Shown: positions 43,896 to 52,321 of the stretch, one piece after another
Layout: the number at the start of each line of letters is the position of its first letter
Position numbering within the stretch: position 1 is the first letter of the stretch
Source of the DNA: Paraburkholderia fungorum
GTDB lineage: Bacteria > Pseudomonadota > Gammaproteobacteria > Burkholderiales > Burkholderiaceae
Direction: 5' to 3'
Assembly: GCF_900099835.1 (NCBI RefSeq)
Contig: NZ_FNKP01000002.1
Span: 2,947,101 to 3,011,100, forward strand
Length of the DNA stretch: 64,000 bases
Notes under the pieces: generated by a model
The model's database searches: none
Seen by the model: the letters and a program-made list of their open reading frames with translations, nothing else
What the model was told of the DNA's origin: nothing
Position numbers and translations under genes: made by a program

Positions 43896-46397
43896 GTGAC
43901 CGTTCGCAATCTCGACGCGTTGTTCCGACCCAAATCCGTTGCCGTGATCGGCGCATCACAGCGGCCCGGCAGCACTGGCGCGATGGTCTGGGCGCGTGTG
44001 CTGGAAGGCGGCTTCGACGGACCGCTGTGGCCGGTCAATCCGAAGTACGAAAACGAAACGCTCGGCGGCCATGTGGTGATCGGCGATGTCGGCGATTTGC
44101 CGCAAGCGCCAACCGTCGCGTTGATCTGCACGCCGCCCGCGACATGGCCCGCGATCATCCACAAGCTCGGCGGGTTGGGCACGCGGGCGGCGATCATCGT
44201 CGGCGAGGTGCGCTCCGACGACGACCGGCTGGCGCTGCGGCACGCGCTGTCGGCGGCGCGTCCGAATCTGCTGCGGATCGTGGGGCCGGGCAGTCTCGGC
44301 GTGGTGTCGCCGGGGCTGCGCGCGCATCTGGGCGCGCCGTCGTGCACGGTCAAGCCGGGAGGAGTCGCGTGGGTCTCGCAGTCGAACGCGTTGACCAACG
44401 CGGTGCTCGGCTGGGCGCAGGCACGCGGGCTGGGTTTTTCGCATGCGGTGGCGCTCGGCGGCGAGGCCGATGTCGATGCCGGCGACGTGCTCGATTACCT
44501 CGCTAGCGACCCCGGCACACGCGCGATCCTGCTCGAACTCGATTCGGTGCGGGCGGCGCGCAAGTTCATGTCGGCGGCACGCGCGGCGGCCCGCAACAAG
44601 CCGGTGCTGGCGCTACGCTCGGGCCGCGCTGATCCCGCCGACGCGCTCTATACCGCCGCGTTTCGTCGCGCGGGCCTGGTGCGCGTGGATGCGCTCGACG
44701 ATCTGCTCGACGAAGTGGAAACGCTGGGCGTCGGGCGGGTCGCGGCGGGCGGCACGGCGACGCTGATCACGAGCGACCAGGGTCTGGCTACGCTGGCTTG
44801 CGACGCGTTCGCCGCTGCGGGCACGACACTCGCGCCGTGGCCGGATGAGGCGTCGGACGGGTTGCGGCAGGCGCTGCCGCATGCGGTCGGCGGCAATCCG
44901 CTGCAACTCGGCGACGACGCGCGTGCCGAGCAGTTCGGCGCAGCGCTCAGTTTGCTCGCCGGGCATCCCGGCACGGGCACGGCTTTCGTGGTCCATGCAT
45001 CGACACATAGCGCGCCGGTTGGAGAAGTCGCGCAGGCGCTGATCGAGAATCAGCGCTTCGCGTATCGCGGCCTGCTCGCGTGTTTTTTCGGCGGACTGGA
45101 TGCGGCAACGCGCGACGCTTTGCACGCGCAAGGGATTCCGGTTCACACGACGCCGCAGCGGCTCGCGCGCGCGTTCGCCCGTCTGGTCGATTACCGGATG
45201 GGTCGTGAGTTGCTGATGCAAACGCCGGAGGGCTTGCCGGAGCGGATTCCCGACGCGATCGATGCGGCTCAGGCGCAGGCTTGCGCGGCGCTGGCATCGG
45301 GTGAGTCGCAACTCACCGGCGCGGCGGCGGCGCGGTTTCTGGGGCGCTTCGGGCTGCAGGTCGAAGCAAACGACGGCGATGCGGGTGAGAACGGTGAATC
45401 GCAACTAACCGGCACGGGGGCGGCGCGGGTGGTCGAACACGAACCGCGCGTAACCCAAGCCGCGCCCTGCGGCTCGGAGGACCGCCCCGAACCCATCGTC
45501 GACATCGCCATCGAACTGCACGACGACGACAACTTCGGCCCGGTATTCCGCTTCACCGCGCCATCGGCCGACGGCATGTCCGAACCGCTGCGCGTCTACG
45601 GCCTGCCGCCGCTCAATCCGATACTCGCGCGCGATATCGTCACGCGTTCGCGCTACGCGCGGCTCGTCGGGCCGGAACCGGCTTTGAGCGCATTGACAGC
45701 GCTCTCGCAGGCGGTCTGCGACGTCAAGGAGATCGTCGGTCTGACGTTGACGCTGCGGGTCTACAGCGATCGCGTGACGGTCGCCGATCCCACGCTGAAG
45801 CTGGCGGCTAAACGCAGCCGGCTCGCGATCGTGCCGTATCCGCGTCGCTTCGAAGAGACGCTCGACTGGCAAGGCCTGAGAGTGACCGTGCGGCCCATCC
45901 GTCCCGAAGACGAAGCGGCGCATCATGACTTCGTCGAAGCGATGACGCCGGAAGATTTGCGTCTGCGATTTTTTGGCTCGGTAGGCAGCTTCGACCACTC
46001 GCAACTCGCGCGGATGACGCAGATCGACTACGACCGCGAAATGGCGCTGATCGCGACGGTCACGAGCGACGAAGGCTTCACGCGGACGCTGGGCGTGGTG
46101 CGCGCCGTCGCCGATCCCGACAACGAAACAGCCGAATTTGCGGTGGCCGTGCGCTCGGACCAGAAAGGCCGGCACCTTGGTCAGTTGCTGATGGAGCGGA
46201 TCATCAAATACGCGCGGATACGCGGCATCCATTGGCTGGTGGGCGAGGCGCTGCGCGAAAACACGCCGATGATCGCGCTTGCCAAAGCGAGCGGCTTCAC
46301 GATTACCCGGACCGAAGATCCCGGCGTGGTGGGCTTTCGCATGGCGCTGGATGAAGCAGTGGAGGGAAACGAGGAGGGGCTGCGCAAGGGCAGCTAG
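43896..46397 (+). CDS. Pat-like protein acetyltransferase with reduced ATP-grasp region
   Basis: An 833-residue protein built like Pat/YfiQ lysine acetyltransferases. It has a CoA-binding domain (LFRPKSVAVIGASQRPGS), a succinyl-CoA-ligase-like domain whose phospho-histidine loop (SHTGA in active ligases) is missing, an ATP-grasp remnant and a C-terminal GNAT domain (TQIDYDREMALIA, RSDQKGRHLGQLLMERII). The front of the ATP-grasp part is absent, replaced by an acidic, repeat-bearing linker near residues 465-540. It should use acetyl-CoA to acetylate enzymes such as acetyl-CoA synthetase. I use GTG 43896 (GGAG upstream); the frame is open to 43869. Confidence 0.83.
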   Translation: MTVRNLDALFRPKSVAVIGASQRPGSTGAMVWARVLEGGFDGPLWPVNPKYENETLGGHVVIGDVGDLPQAPTVALICTPPATWPAIIHKLGGLGTRAAIIVGEVRSDDDRLALRHALSAARPNLLRIVGPGSLGVVSPGLRAHLGAPSCTVKPGGVAWVSQSNALTNAVLGWAQARGLGFSHAVALGGEADVDAGDVLDYLASDPGTRAILLELDSVRAARKFMSAARAAARNKPVLALRSGRADPADALYTAAFRRAGLVRVDALDDLLDEVETLGVGRVAAGGTATLITSDQGLATLACDAFAAAGTTLAPWPDEASDGLRQALPHAVGGNPLQLGDDARAEQFGAALSLLAGHPGTGTAFVVHASTHSAPVGEVAQALIENQRFAYRGLLACFFGGLDAATRDALHAQGIPVHTTPQRLARAFARLVDYRMGRELLMQTPEGLPERIPDAIDAAQAQACAALASGESQLTGAAAARFLGRFGLQVEANDGDAGENGESQLTGTGAARVVEHEPRVTQAAPCGSEDRPEPIVDIAIELHDDDNFGPVFRFTAPSADGMSEPLRVYGLPPLNPILARDIVTRSRYARLVGPEPALSALTALSQAVCDVKEIVGLTLTLRVYSDRVTVADPTLKLAAKRSRLAIVPYPRRFEETLDWQGLRVTVRPIRPEDEAAHHDFVEAMTPEDLRLRFFGSVGSFDHSQLARMTQIDYDREMALIATVTSDEGFTRTLGVVRAVADPDNETAEFAVAVRSDQKGRHLGQLLMERIIKYARIRGIHWLVGEALRENTPMIALAKASGFTITRTEDPGVVGFRMALDEAVEGNEEGLRKGS
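45300..45428 (+). repeat. Internal 36-bp direct repeat in the Pat-like gene
   Basis: Bases 45300-45335 recur at 45393-45428 with four differences. Both encode GESQLTG-x-x-AAR-type segments. The copies start 93 bp apart, a multiple of three, inside the region where ATP-grasp sequence is expected. Confidence 0.75.
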
Positions 46398-46558
46398 GGC
46401 AGCTATTGCAGCGAGCGGGCGGGCGCTGGATTGGCCCGCGACGCCATGCGGCTTGCACAGACCCGCCGAACCCGACAGGCCAAAGCCGCAACACGAAATT
46501 CATCCAGGGCGGCGGCCAGACACCGCCAGCCGCCTTGATCAAGCTCAACTCAACTTTC

Positions 46559-47104
46559 TCAGGCCGGCAACTTCGCCGCCGCTTCGTCGACCTGCGCGCG
46601 CGTCACCGACAACTCTTCGAGCAACGCCTCGGCATACACCGCGCCGGTCTCGCGCTCCAGACGCGCGATCGTCAGCGCGCAACGGTTCGCGTCCTTCAGC
46701 GTCGCGATAAACGACTTCACGGATTCGCCCGCCTTGAATGCGTCGAACAGCGGCACGCGGATATCGTCCGGCAGCGGACGCGCCGTCCACTGATACGGCT
46801 TGCCGTTGAACGTGAACGACGGCGGCAGCACGCGTTCTTTCTTCGCTGCCGGGATCAGACCGAACGTGCGCGCAGCCTCGCCGATCTGTTCCGCCGAAAA
46901 CAGCTCGTCCGGGCCGATGTCGAATTGCTGGATAAAGGTCTCGATGCTTTGCATCGCCGCCGCGCGGTCGTCGCGGCGCTTCTGCGCGTGAGCGACGATG
47001 TCGCGCAGTTCGTCGGCTTCTTCGGCGGTGATCGTGAAGCTCGACTGCTTCTGCTGGAGTTCGGAAAAACGCTGGAATTCGGAATCGGTCAGAAGTTTAG
47101 CCAT
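46559..47104 (-). CDS. Hypothetical protein, 181 aa
   Basis: A soluble 181-residue protein, not recognised. The N-terminal half is helical and charged (SEFQRFSELQQKQSSFTITAEEADELRDIVAHAQKRRDD). The middle has a short aromatic block (PSFTFNGKPYQWTARPLPDD), then FDAFKAGESVKSF and a helical tail. No signal peptide or membrane segment. It lies downstream of the IclR gene on the same strand, 132 bp apart. A nucleoid or DNA-binding role is possible from its charge pattern but unsupported. Confidence 0.65.
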   Translation of the reverse strand: MAKLLTDSEFQRFSELQQKQSSFTITAEEADELRDIVAHAQKRRDDRAAAMQSIETFIQQFDIGPDELFSAEQIGEAARTFGLIPAAKKERVLPPSFTFNGKPYQWTARPLPDDIRVPLFDAFKAGESVKSFIATLKDANRCALTIARLERETGAVYAEALLEELSVTRAQVDEAAAKLPA

Positions 47105-47236
47105 TGCTTATCGATGGGCGCGCATGAGCGGACTCACGCGGCGTAATTTTGAGAGGGTCGCCATTCTAAACCATGCGCGCAGGCGGTCCGCTTTCGACGA
47201 ACCGCCGCGTTGTTGCCCCCTTTTTCACGGCACGGC

Positions 47237-48025
47237 CTACGCGGCGTCCTCGTGAAACATCGACAAAGCCTGGACCGTATCGCGCAGCAAGCCGGTGGCC
47301 GCTTCGAGCGTCGGTGCGACGTATTCGTCGATCCGCCGCAGATAAGGGCAGGTCAGCGCCGCGATCGCCTGGCCGGCCGGGCCTTGGATCGGGAACGTGA
47401 CATCGGTCACGCCGAAGGTCTGCTGGCTGTCTTTCTGCGAGAAGCCGGCCGCGCGAATCCGCTCGCACGCGAGTTCGAGCGCTTCGCGGTCGATCGTGAC
47501 TTCGCCCTTCACCTTGGTGTGCTCGGCCAGCATCTGCTGACGCTGTTCGATGCTCTGAAACGCGAGCATCACGCGACCCGAACCGGTGTCGATCAAGCCG
47601 ACCCGCGACCCAAGCCGCACCGACATGCCCCACGTGCCGGGGCCGTCCACCTGCGCGATCACCAGCAGGTTGCCGCGGTCATACACGACCAGATGGCACG
47701 ACTGCTCGGCGGCGTCGGCGAAACGCTGCATTAGCGGCAACGCCTCGGCGATCAGACGGTTCATCGGCGGATGACGGTGCGCGAGCGCATATAGCTTCAG
47801 GCTCAGCGAATAGCGGTCGCCGCCCGCCGAACGCACGACGTATTGCCGCGCGACCAGGCGTTCGAGCATCCGGTACATCTCGCTCGCGTTGCGTCCGAGC
47901 AGCTTGGTGATTTCCGCGCGCGTCAGCCCTTCCTTCTGCTCGGCGAGCAATTCGAGGATGTCGAGGCCTTTGTCGAGTGCGGGCGCGCGATAACGGTCGG
48001 CGTCTTCTTTGTCTTCTGCGTCCAT
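47237..48025 (-). CDS. IclR-family regulator of the sugar operon
   Basis: A 262-residue protein: an N-terminal winged helix (LDKGLDILELLAEQKEGLTRAEITKLLGRNASEMYRMLERL) and a C-terminal effector domain (SCHLVVYDRGNLLVIAQVDGP, GLIDTGSGRVMLAF). I choose the ATG at 48025 because it gives the usual family length; the frame is open to 48142, with another ATG at 48055. It is divergent from the ABC/sugar-acid operon and probably represses it until a pathway intermediate binds. Confidence 0.87.
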   Translation of the reverse strand: MDAEDKEDADRYRAPALDKGLDILELLAEQKEGLTRAEITKLLGRNASEMYRMLERLVARQYVVRSAGGDRYSLSLKLYALAHRHPPMNRLIAEALPLMQRFADAAEQSCHLVVYDRGNLLVIAQVDGPGTWGMSVRLGSRVGLIDTGSGRVMLAFQSIEQRQQMLAEHTKVKGEVTIDREALELACERIRAAGFSQKDSQQTFGVTDVTFPIQGPAGQAIAALTCPYLRRIDEYVAPTLEAATGLLRDTVQALSMFHEDAA

Positions 48026-48117
48026 CGTCAGCAAGTGTCTGTGAGCGTTTCTCATTATGTGGCGCGAGAAGGTACATGCGGGGCGATTCTCGGGCAACCG
48101 GACCCCGTCCAGGGAAA

Positions 48118-48166
48118 ATACGGACGCCGATGCAGCGCACATTCCTTGACTTCAGAAAGTCCGTAT
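48118..48166. repeat. Inverted repeat flanking the operon -35 box
   Basis: ATACGGAC (48118-48125) and GTCCGTAT (48159-48166) are perfect 8-bp inverted copies 33 bases apart, enclosing the -35 element. Confidence 0.5.
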
Positions 48167-48175
48167 ATGAATAAT
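48146..48175 (+). promoter_or_regulatory. Sigma-70 promoter of the sugar operon
   Basis: TTGACT (48146-48151), 18 bases, AATAAT (48170-48175): five of six matches in each box. It lies 123 bases before the binding-protein ATG. Confidence 0.68.
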
Positions 48176-48183
48176 ACGTTCAT
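48167..48183. promoter_or_regulatory. Candidate IclR operator over the -10 box
   Basis: ATGAA-TAATACG-TTCAT is a 17-bp palindrome that covers the -10 element. A bound repressor would block RNA polymerase. Assignment to the divergent IclR protein is inference. Confidence 0.55.
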
Positions 48184-48297
48184 TGGTGAATAAACACACG
48201 ACAAAGCTCGCCAATAACGATAAGAAAGCGCAGGACGAAGTGCCGGCATCCATGACCGGTTCACGCAGTTCAACAACGCATAGCTGGAGACAACCCC

Positions 48298-49356
48298 ATG
48301 TCGTTCGTCACGTCCCTCAAGCGGCCGCACGCGGCCCGTCGTCTGATCCGTCGTTCACTCTTTTCCGTTGCGGCTGCCGCGTGTGTGGCCGGCGTCGCCG
48401 TGAGCCAGAGCGCGCAAGCCGCCGAATCCGGCAAGATCGGCCTCGATCTGCCGCTGCTCACGTCGCCGTTCTGGCAGTCGTACAACAACTACCTGCCCAA
48501 GTACGCGAAGGACATGAGCCTGACCATCCTGGCGCCAGTCAACTCGAACGGCGATCCGGCGCAGCAGATCACCGACATGAACAATCTGCTGAACCTCGAC
48601 GCGAAGGGCATCGTGGTCGGTCCGCTGGATTCGGCGGCGATCAGCCGCGCGCTCGACGCCGCCGCCGCGAAGAACGTGCCGGTGGTCGCCGTGGACGTCG
48701 CGCCGACGCAAGGCAAGGTCGCGATGGTCGTGCGCGCGGACAACCACGCGTACGGCGAGAAGGCGTGCAAGTACATCGGCGAACACGTGAAGTCGGGCAA
48801 GGTCGTGCAGATCATGGGCGACCTCGCGTCGGTCAACGGACGCGACCGCTCCGAAGCGTTTCGCGCTTGCCTGAAGGGTTATCCGGCGTTGTCGTTGCTG
48901 GAAATTCCGGCGGCCTGGAAGGGCGATGTCGCGGCCACGGCGCTCGACAGCCTGCTGACCGCCAACCCGGACGTGAAGGCGATCTACATGCAGGCGGGCG
49001 GCGTGTATCTGTCGCCGACGCTGCAAACATTGCGCCGCAAGCAGATGCTGTTTCCGGCCGGCGATCCGAAGCACGTCGTGATCGTCAGTAACGACGGCAT
49101 TCCGCAGGAATTCGAAGCAATTCGCCGTGGCGACATCGACGCCACCATCTCGCAGCCGGCGGATTCGTACGCGAAATACGGGCTGTTCTATATCAAGGCC
49201 GCGCTGGCCGGACAAACCTTCAAGCCGGGTCCGACCGATCACGGCAGCAACATCATTCAACTGGCGCCTGGCCTGCTCGAAGATCAGTTGCCCGCACCGC
49301 TCGTCACGAAGTCGAATGTCGACGACAAGGCGTTGTGGGGCAACACGGTCAAATGA
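48298..49356 (+). CDS. Sugar ABC transporter substrate-binding protein
   Basis: A 352-residue periplasmic protein of the RbsB type. After a long signal peptide (cleavage near AQA-AESGKIG) come LLTSPFWQSYNNYL, the ligand-loop region and VVAVDVAP. GGAGA precedes the ATG. It is the first gene of the operon and probably binds L-fucose or a related sugar, judging by the enzymes encoded after it. Confidence 0.88.
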   Translation: MSFVTSLKRPHAARRLIRRSLFSVAAAACVAGVAVSQSAQAAESGKIGLDLPLLTSPFWQSYNNYLPKYAKDMSLTILAPVNSNGDPAQQITDMNNLLNLDAKGIVVGPLDSAAISRALDAAAAKNVPVVAVDVAPTQGKVAMVVRADNHAYGEKACKYIGEHVKSGKVVQIMGDLASVNGRDRSEAFRACLKGYPALSLLEIPAAWKGDVAATALDSLLTANPDVKAIYMQAGGVYLSPTLQTLRRKQMLFPAGDPKHVVIVSNDGIPQEFEAIRRGDIDATISQPADSYAKYGLFYIKAALAGQTFKPGPTDHGSNIIQLAPGLLEDQLPAPLVTKSNVDDKALWGNTVK

Positions 49357-50876
49357 ACGCGCCCACGTCCTTCGTGCAGCCGGTCGTCGAGGCGCTCGAC
49401 GTCACCAAACGCTATGGCTCGACGGCCGCGCTGAACAGCGTCGGCATCCGCGTGATGCCGGGCGAGTCGCACGCGCTCGTCGGGCGCAACGGCGCGGGGA
49501 AATCGACGCTGGTGTCGATCCTCACCGGCCTGCGCAAGCCCGACACCGGCGAGGTGCGCTTCGGCGGCGTGGCCGCGCCGTCCATCGCGGATCGCGACGC
49601 GTGGCGCGAGCGCGTCGCGTGCGTCTATCAGCATTCGACGATCATCCGCGACCTGAGCGTTGCCGAGAATCTGTTCATCAACCGGCAGCCGGTGCGCGGC
49701 GGCAAGATCGACTGGCAAGCGATGCGCCGCGACGCGCGCGGGTTGCTCGACCACTGGAAAATCGACGTGCGTGAAGATGCGCGCGCCGGAGATTTGAGCG
49801 TGGAAGCGCGGCAACTCGTGGAGATCGCGCGGGCGCTGTCGTACGGCGCGCGCTTCATCATCCTCGACGAACCGACTGCGCAACTCGACGGCGACGAAAT
49901 CAAGCGGCTGTTCCGGCGTATCAGCGAGTTGCAGCGCGAGGGCGTGACGTTTCTGTTCATCTCGCACCACTTGCAGGAGGTGTACGAGATTTGCCAGGCG
50001 GTGACGGTGTTGCGCGATGCGCGGCATATCGTCAGCGCGCCGGTGTCCGCGTTGCCGCGCGAACAGTTGATCGAAGCGATGACCGGCGAACGCGGCGGCC
50101 TCGCCGTCGCCGATGCGGCGGCGCGCGACAAGCTGCCCGCCGATACGGCGGTCGCGCTGAAAGTGGCCGATCTCGCCGGCTCCGATTACGACGGCGTGTC
50201 GTTCGCCGTGAGGCGCGGCGAAGTGGTCGGCCTGACCGGCGCGACTAGCAGCGGACGCACCAGCGTCGCCGAAGCGATTGCCGGTTTGCGCGCGGCTAAA
50301 CGCGGCACGATCAGCGTCGACGGCAAAGTGCTGCCGCCCGGCGACGTGCCCGCCGCGCTTGCGCACGGCATCGGCTGCGTGCCGAAGGACCGGCATCACG
50401 AAGGTCTGGTGCTCTCGCAGTCGATCGCGGAAAACGCGTCGATGACCATCACGCGTCTGCTCGGCAAATTCGGCATCGCGACGCCCGCGAAAAAGAATGC
50501 GTTCGGCCAGAAGATGATCGACGCGCTCGGCATCGTCTCGCAAGGTCCCGAGCATGTCGTGTCGGGGCTGTCGGGCGGCAATCAGCAGAAGGTGGTGATG
50601 GCGCGCGCGCTCGCCACCAACCCGAACGTGCTCGTGCTGATCGACCCCACGGCGGGCGTCGATGTGAAATCGAAAGAAGCATTGCTCTCCGTCGTGGATC
50701 GCGTGCGCGAGGAGGGCAAGGCCGTGCTGGTCGTGTCCGGCGAACTCGACGATCTGCGTACCTGTGACCGCGTCCTGGTCATGTTCCGTGGCCGCGTCGC
50801 GGCCGAGTTTCCGGCGGGTTGGCAGGACCACGACCTGATCGCATCCGTTGAAGGAGTCAGTCTCCATGAAGAATAG
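49353..50876 (+). CDS. Sugar ABC transporter ATPase with two nucleotide-binding domains
   Basis: The 507-residue RbsA/MglA-type protein. The first domain has Walker A GRNGAGKST; its signature is weak (LSVEARQL). The second has a degenerate Walker A (GATSSGRTS) and signature LSGGNQQK, the usual asymmetry. Its ATG overlaps the binding-protein stop (ATGA). Confidence 0.92.
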   Translation: MNAPTSFVQPVVEALDVTKRYGSTAALNSVGIRVMPGESHALVGRNGAGKSTLVSILTGLRKPDTGEVRFGGVAAPSIADRDAWRERVACVYQHSTIIRDLSVAENLFINRQPVRGGKIDWQAMRRDARGLLDHWKIDVREDARAGDLSVEARQLVEIARALSYGARFIILDEPTAQLDGDEIKRLFRRISELQREGVTFLFISHHLQEVYEICQAVTVLRDARHIVSAPVSALPREQLIEAMTGERGGLAVADAAARDKLPADTAVALKVADLAGSDYDGVSFAVRRGEVVGLTGATSSGRTSVAEAIAGLRAAKRGTISVDGKVLPPGDVPAALAHGIGCVPKDRHHEGLVLSQSIAENASMTITRLLGKFGIATPAKKNAFGQKMIDALGIVSQGPEHVVSGLSGGNQQKVVMARALATNPNVLVLIDPTAGVDVKSKEALLSVVDRVREEGKAVLVVSGELDDLRTCDRVLVMFRGRVAAEFPAGWQDHDLIASVEGVSLHEE

Positions 50877-51921
50877 TGTGCCCAGCCCGGCCTTCGGTAC
50901 GGCGCAAGGTAGCGCGCAGGTGCAGGCGGCAGCGCCTGTGTCGCGCGGCAAACGTGCCCGCACCGAGCTCGCGCGTCTGCGTGAACTGGCGTTGTTGCCC
51001 GCGCTCGCGTTGCTGCTCGTGATTGGCGCATTCGTCAGCCCAAGCTTTCTGACGAAAGCGAATCTGATCAGCGTGCTCGGCGCGTCCGCTGCCTTGGCGC
51101 TCGTCGTGCTCGCGGAATCGCTGATCGTGCTGACCGGCAAGTTCGATCTGTCGCTCGAATCGACGGTAGGCATCGCGCCCGCAGTCGGCGCGATGCTGGT
51201 GATGCCCGCCGCGTCCGCGGGATTCGGCATGCAGTGGCCCGCGTGGGCGGGGCTGCTGGCGATCGTCGCGGTCGGCGCGGTGATCGGCTTCATCAACGGC
51301 TTTCTGGTGGTGCGGCTGCGGCTGAACGCGTTCATCGTCACGCTGGCGATGCTGATCGTGCTGCGCGGCATGCTGGTCGGCGCGACCAAAGGCGGCACGC
51401 TGTTCGATATGCCGCCGTCGTTCTTCACGCTCGCGACCACCATCGTGCTCGGCTTGCCGTTGTCGGTGTGGCTCGCGGCCGTGGCGTTCGCGATTGCCGC
51501 GTTCGTGCTGCGTTATCACCGGGTGGGCCGCGCGCTTTACGCGATCGGCGGCAACCCGGAAGCGGCTCGCGCAGCGGGGATTCGAGTCGAACGCATCACG
51601 TGGGGCGTGTTCGTGCTCGGCAGCATGCTGGCCTCGCTGGGCGGTCTGATCGTGACCGGCTACGTCGGCGCGATCAACGCAAACCAGGGCAACGGGATGA
51701 TTTTCACGGTGTTCGCGGCAGCGGTGATCGGCGGTATTTCGCTCGACGGCGGCAAGGGCACGATGCTCGGCGCACTCTCCGGCGTGCTGCTGCTCGGCGT
51801 CGTCCAGAACCTGCTGACGCTCGCCCAGGTGCCGTCGTTCTGGATCCAGGCGATTTACGGCGCAATCATTCTCGGCTCGCTGATGGTCGCGCGTCTTGCC
51901 AGCGGCGAAGGCCAGAACTGA
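50866..51921 (+). CDS. Sugar ABC transporter permease
   Basis: A 351-residue RbsC-type permease with about ten membrane segments and the coupling motif YAIGGNPEAARAAGIRVERI. The ATG at 50866 has AAGGAG 9 bases upstream and overlaps the end of the ATPase gene by 11 bases. Confidence 0.92.
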   Translation: MKNSVPSPAFGTAQGSAQVQAAAPVSRGKRARTELARLRELALLPALALLLVIGAFVSPSFLTKANLISVLGASAALALVVLAESLIVLTGKFDLSLESTVGIAPAVGAMLVMPAASAGFGMQWPAWAGLLAIVAVGAVIGFINGFLVVRLRLNAFIVTLAMLIVLRGMLVGATKGGTLFDMPPSFFTLATTIVLGLPLSVWLAAVAFAIAAFVLRYHRVGRALYAIGGNPEAARAAGIRVERITWGVFVLGSMLASLGGLIVTGYVGAINANQGNGMIFTVFAAAVIGGISLDGGKGTMLGALSGVLLLGVVQNLLTLAQVPSFWIQAIYGAIILGSLMVARLASGEGQN

Positions 51922-51952
51922 TGCGCAAACGTACGCGTTACGGAGAACTTAC

Positions 51953-52279
51953 TTGACCAGCCATCCATTGCCAACCGACTCGCGCCTGATCCTGCTCAGT
52001 CCCGCCGACAACTGCCTGATCGCGGCAGCGCGGCTCGATGCGGGCACGCAGGTGGAGATCGAAGGCGAGCGCGTCACGCTCGTCAGAACCATCGAGCTGG
52101 GTCACAAGGTGGCGCGCCATGAACTCGCGAAAGACGACAAGGTGCTGCGCTACGGCGCGGTGATCGGCCACGTGACCGGGGCGGTGGCGCGCGGCGAGCA
52201 TCTGCACACGCACAACCTCGAAAGCGACTATCTGCCGACCTACACCCACGACGCGGGCCACGAGTTCGTCCACCACTGA
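51953..52279 (+). CDS. UxaA-family dehydratase, N-terminal SAF subunit
   Basis: A 108-residue protein equal to the N-terminal SAF domain of altronate/galactarate-type dehydratases (RLILLSPADNCLIAAARLDAGTQVEIEGE, LGHKVARHELAKDDKVLRYGAVIGHVTGAVARGEHLHTHNLES). In E. coli UxaA this domain is fused to the catalytic part; here it is a separate gene 42 bp before it. The start is TTG at 51953 with GGAGA 6 bases upstream; no in-frame ATG fits the domain border. Confidence 0.85.
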   Translation: MTSHPLPTDSRLILLSPADNCLIAAARLDAGTQVEIEGERVTLVRTIELGHKVARHELAKDDKVLRYGAVIGHVTGAVARGEHLHTHNLESDYLPTYTHDAGHEFVHH

Positions 52280-52321
52280 CAGGCGCACAATGGCGCGGTT
52301 CGACGCCGCGCAGGAACGATC

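Noticed and set aside
49284..51443. 719-codon leftward frame opposite the sugar ABC genes
   Set aside because: Spans several real genes in antisense; no recognisable product.
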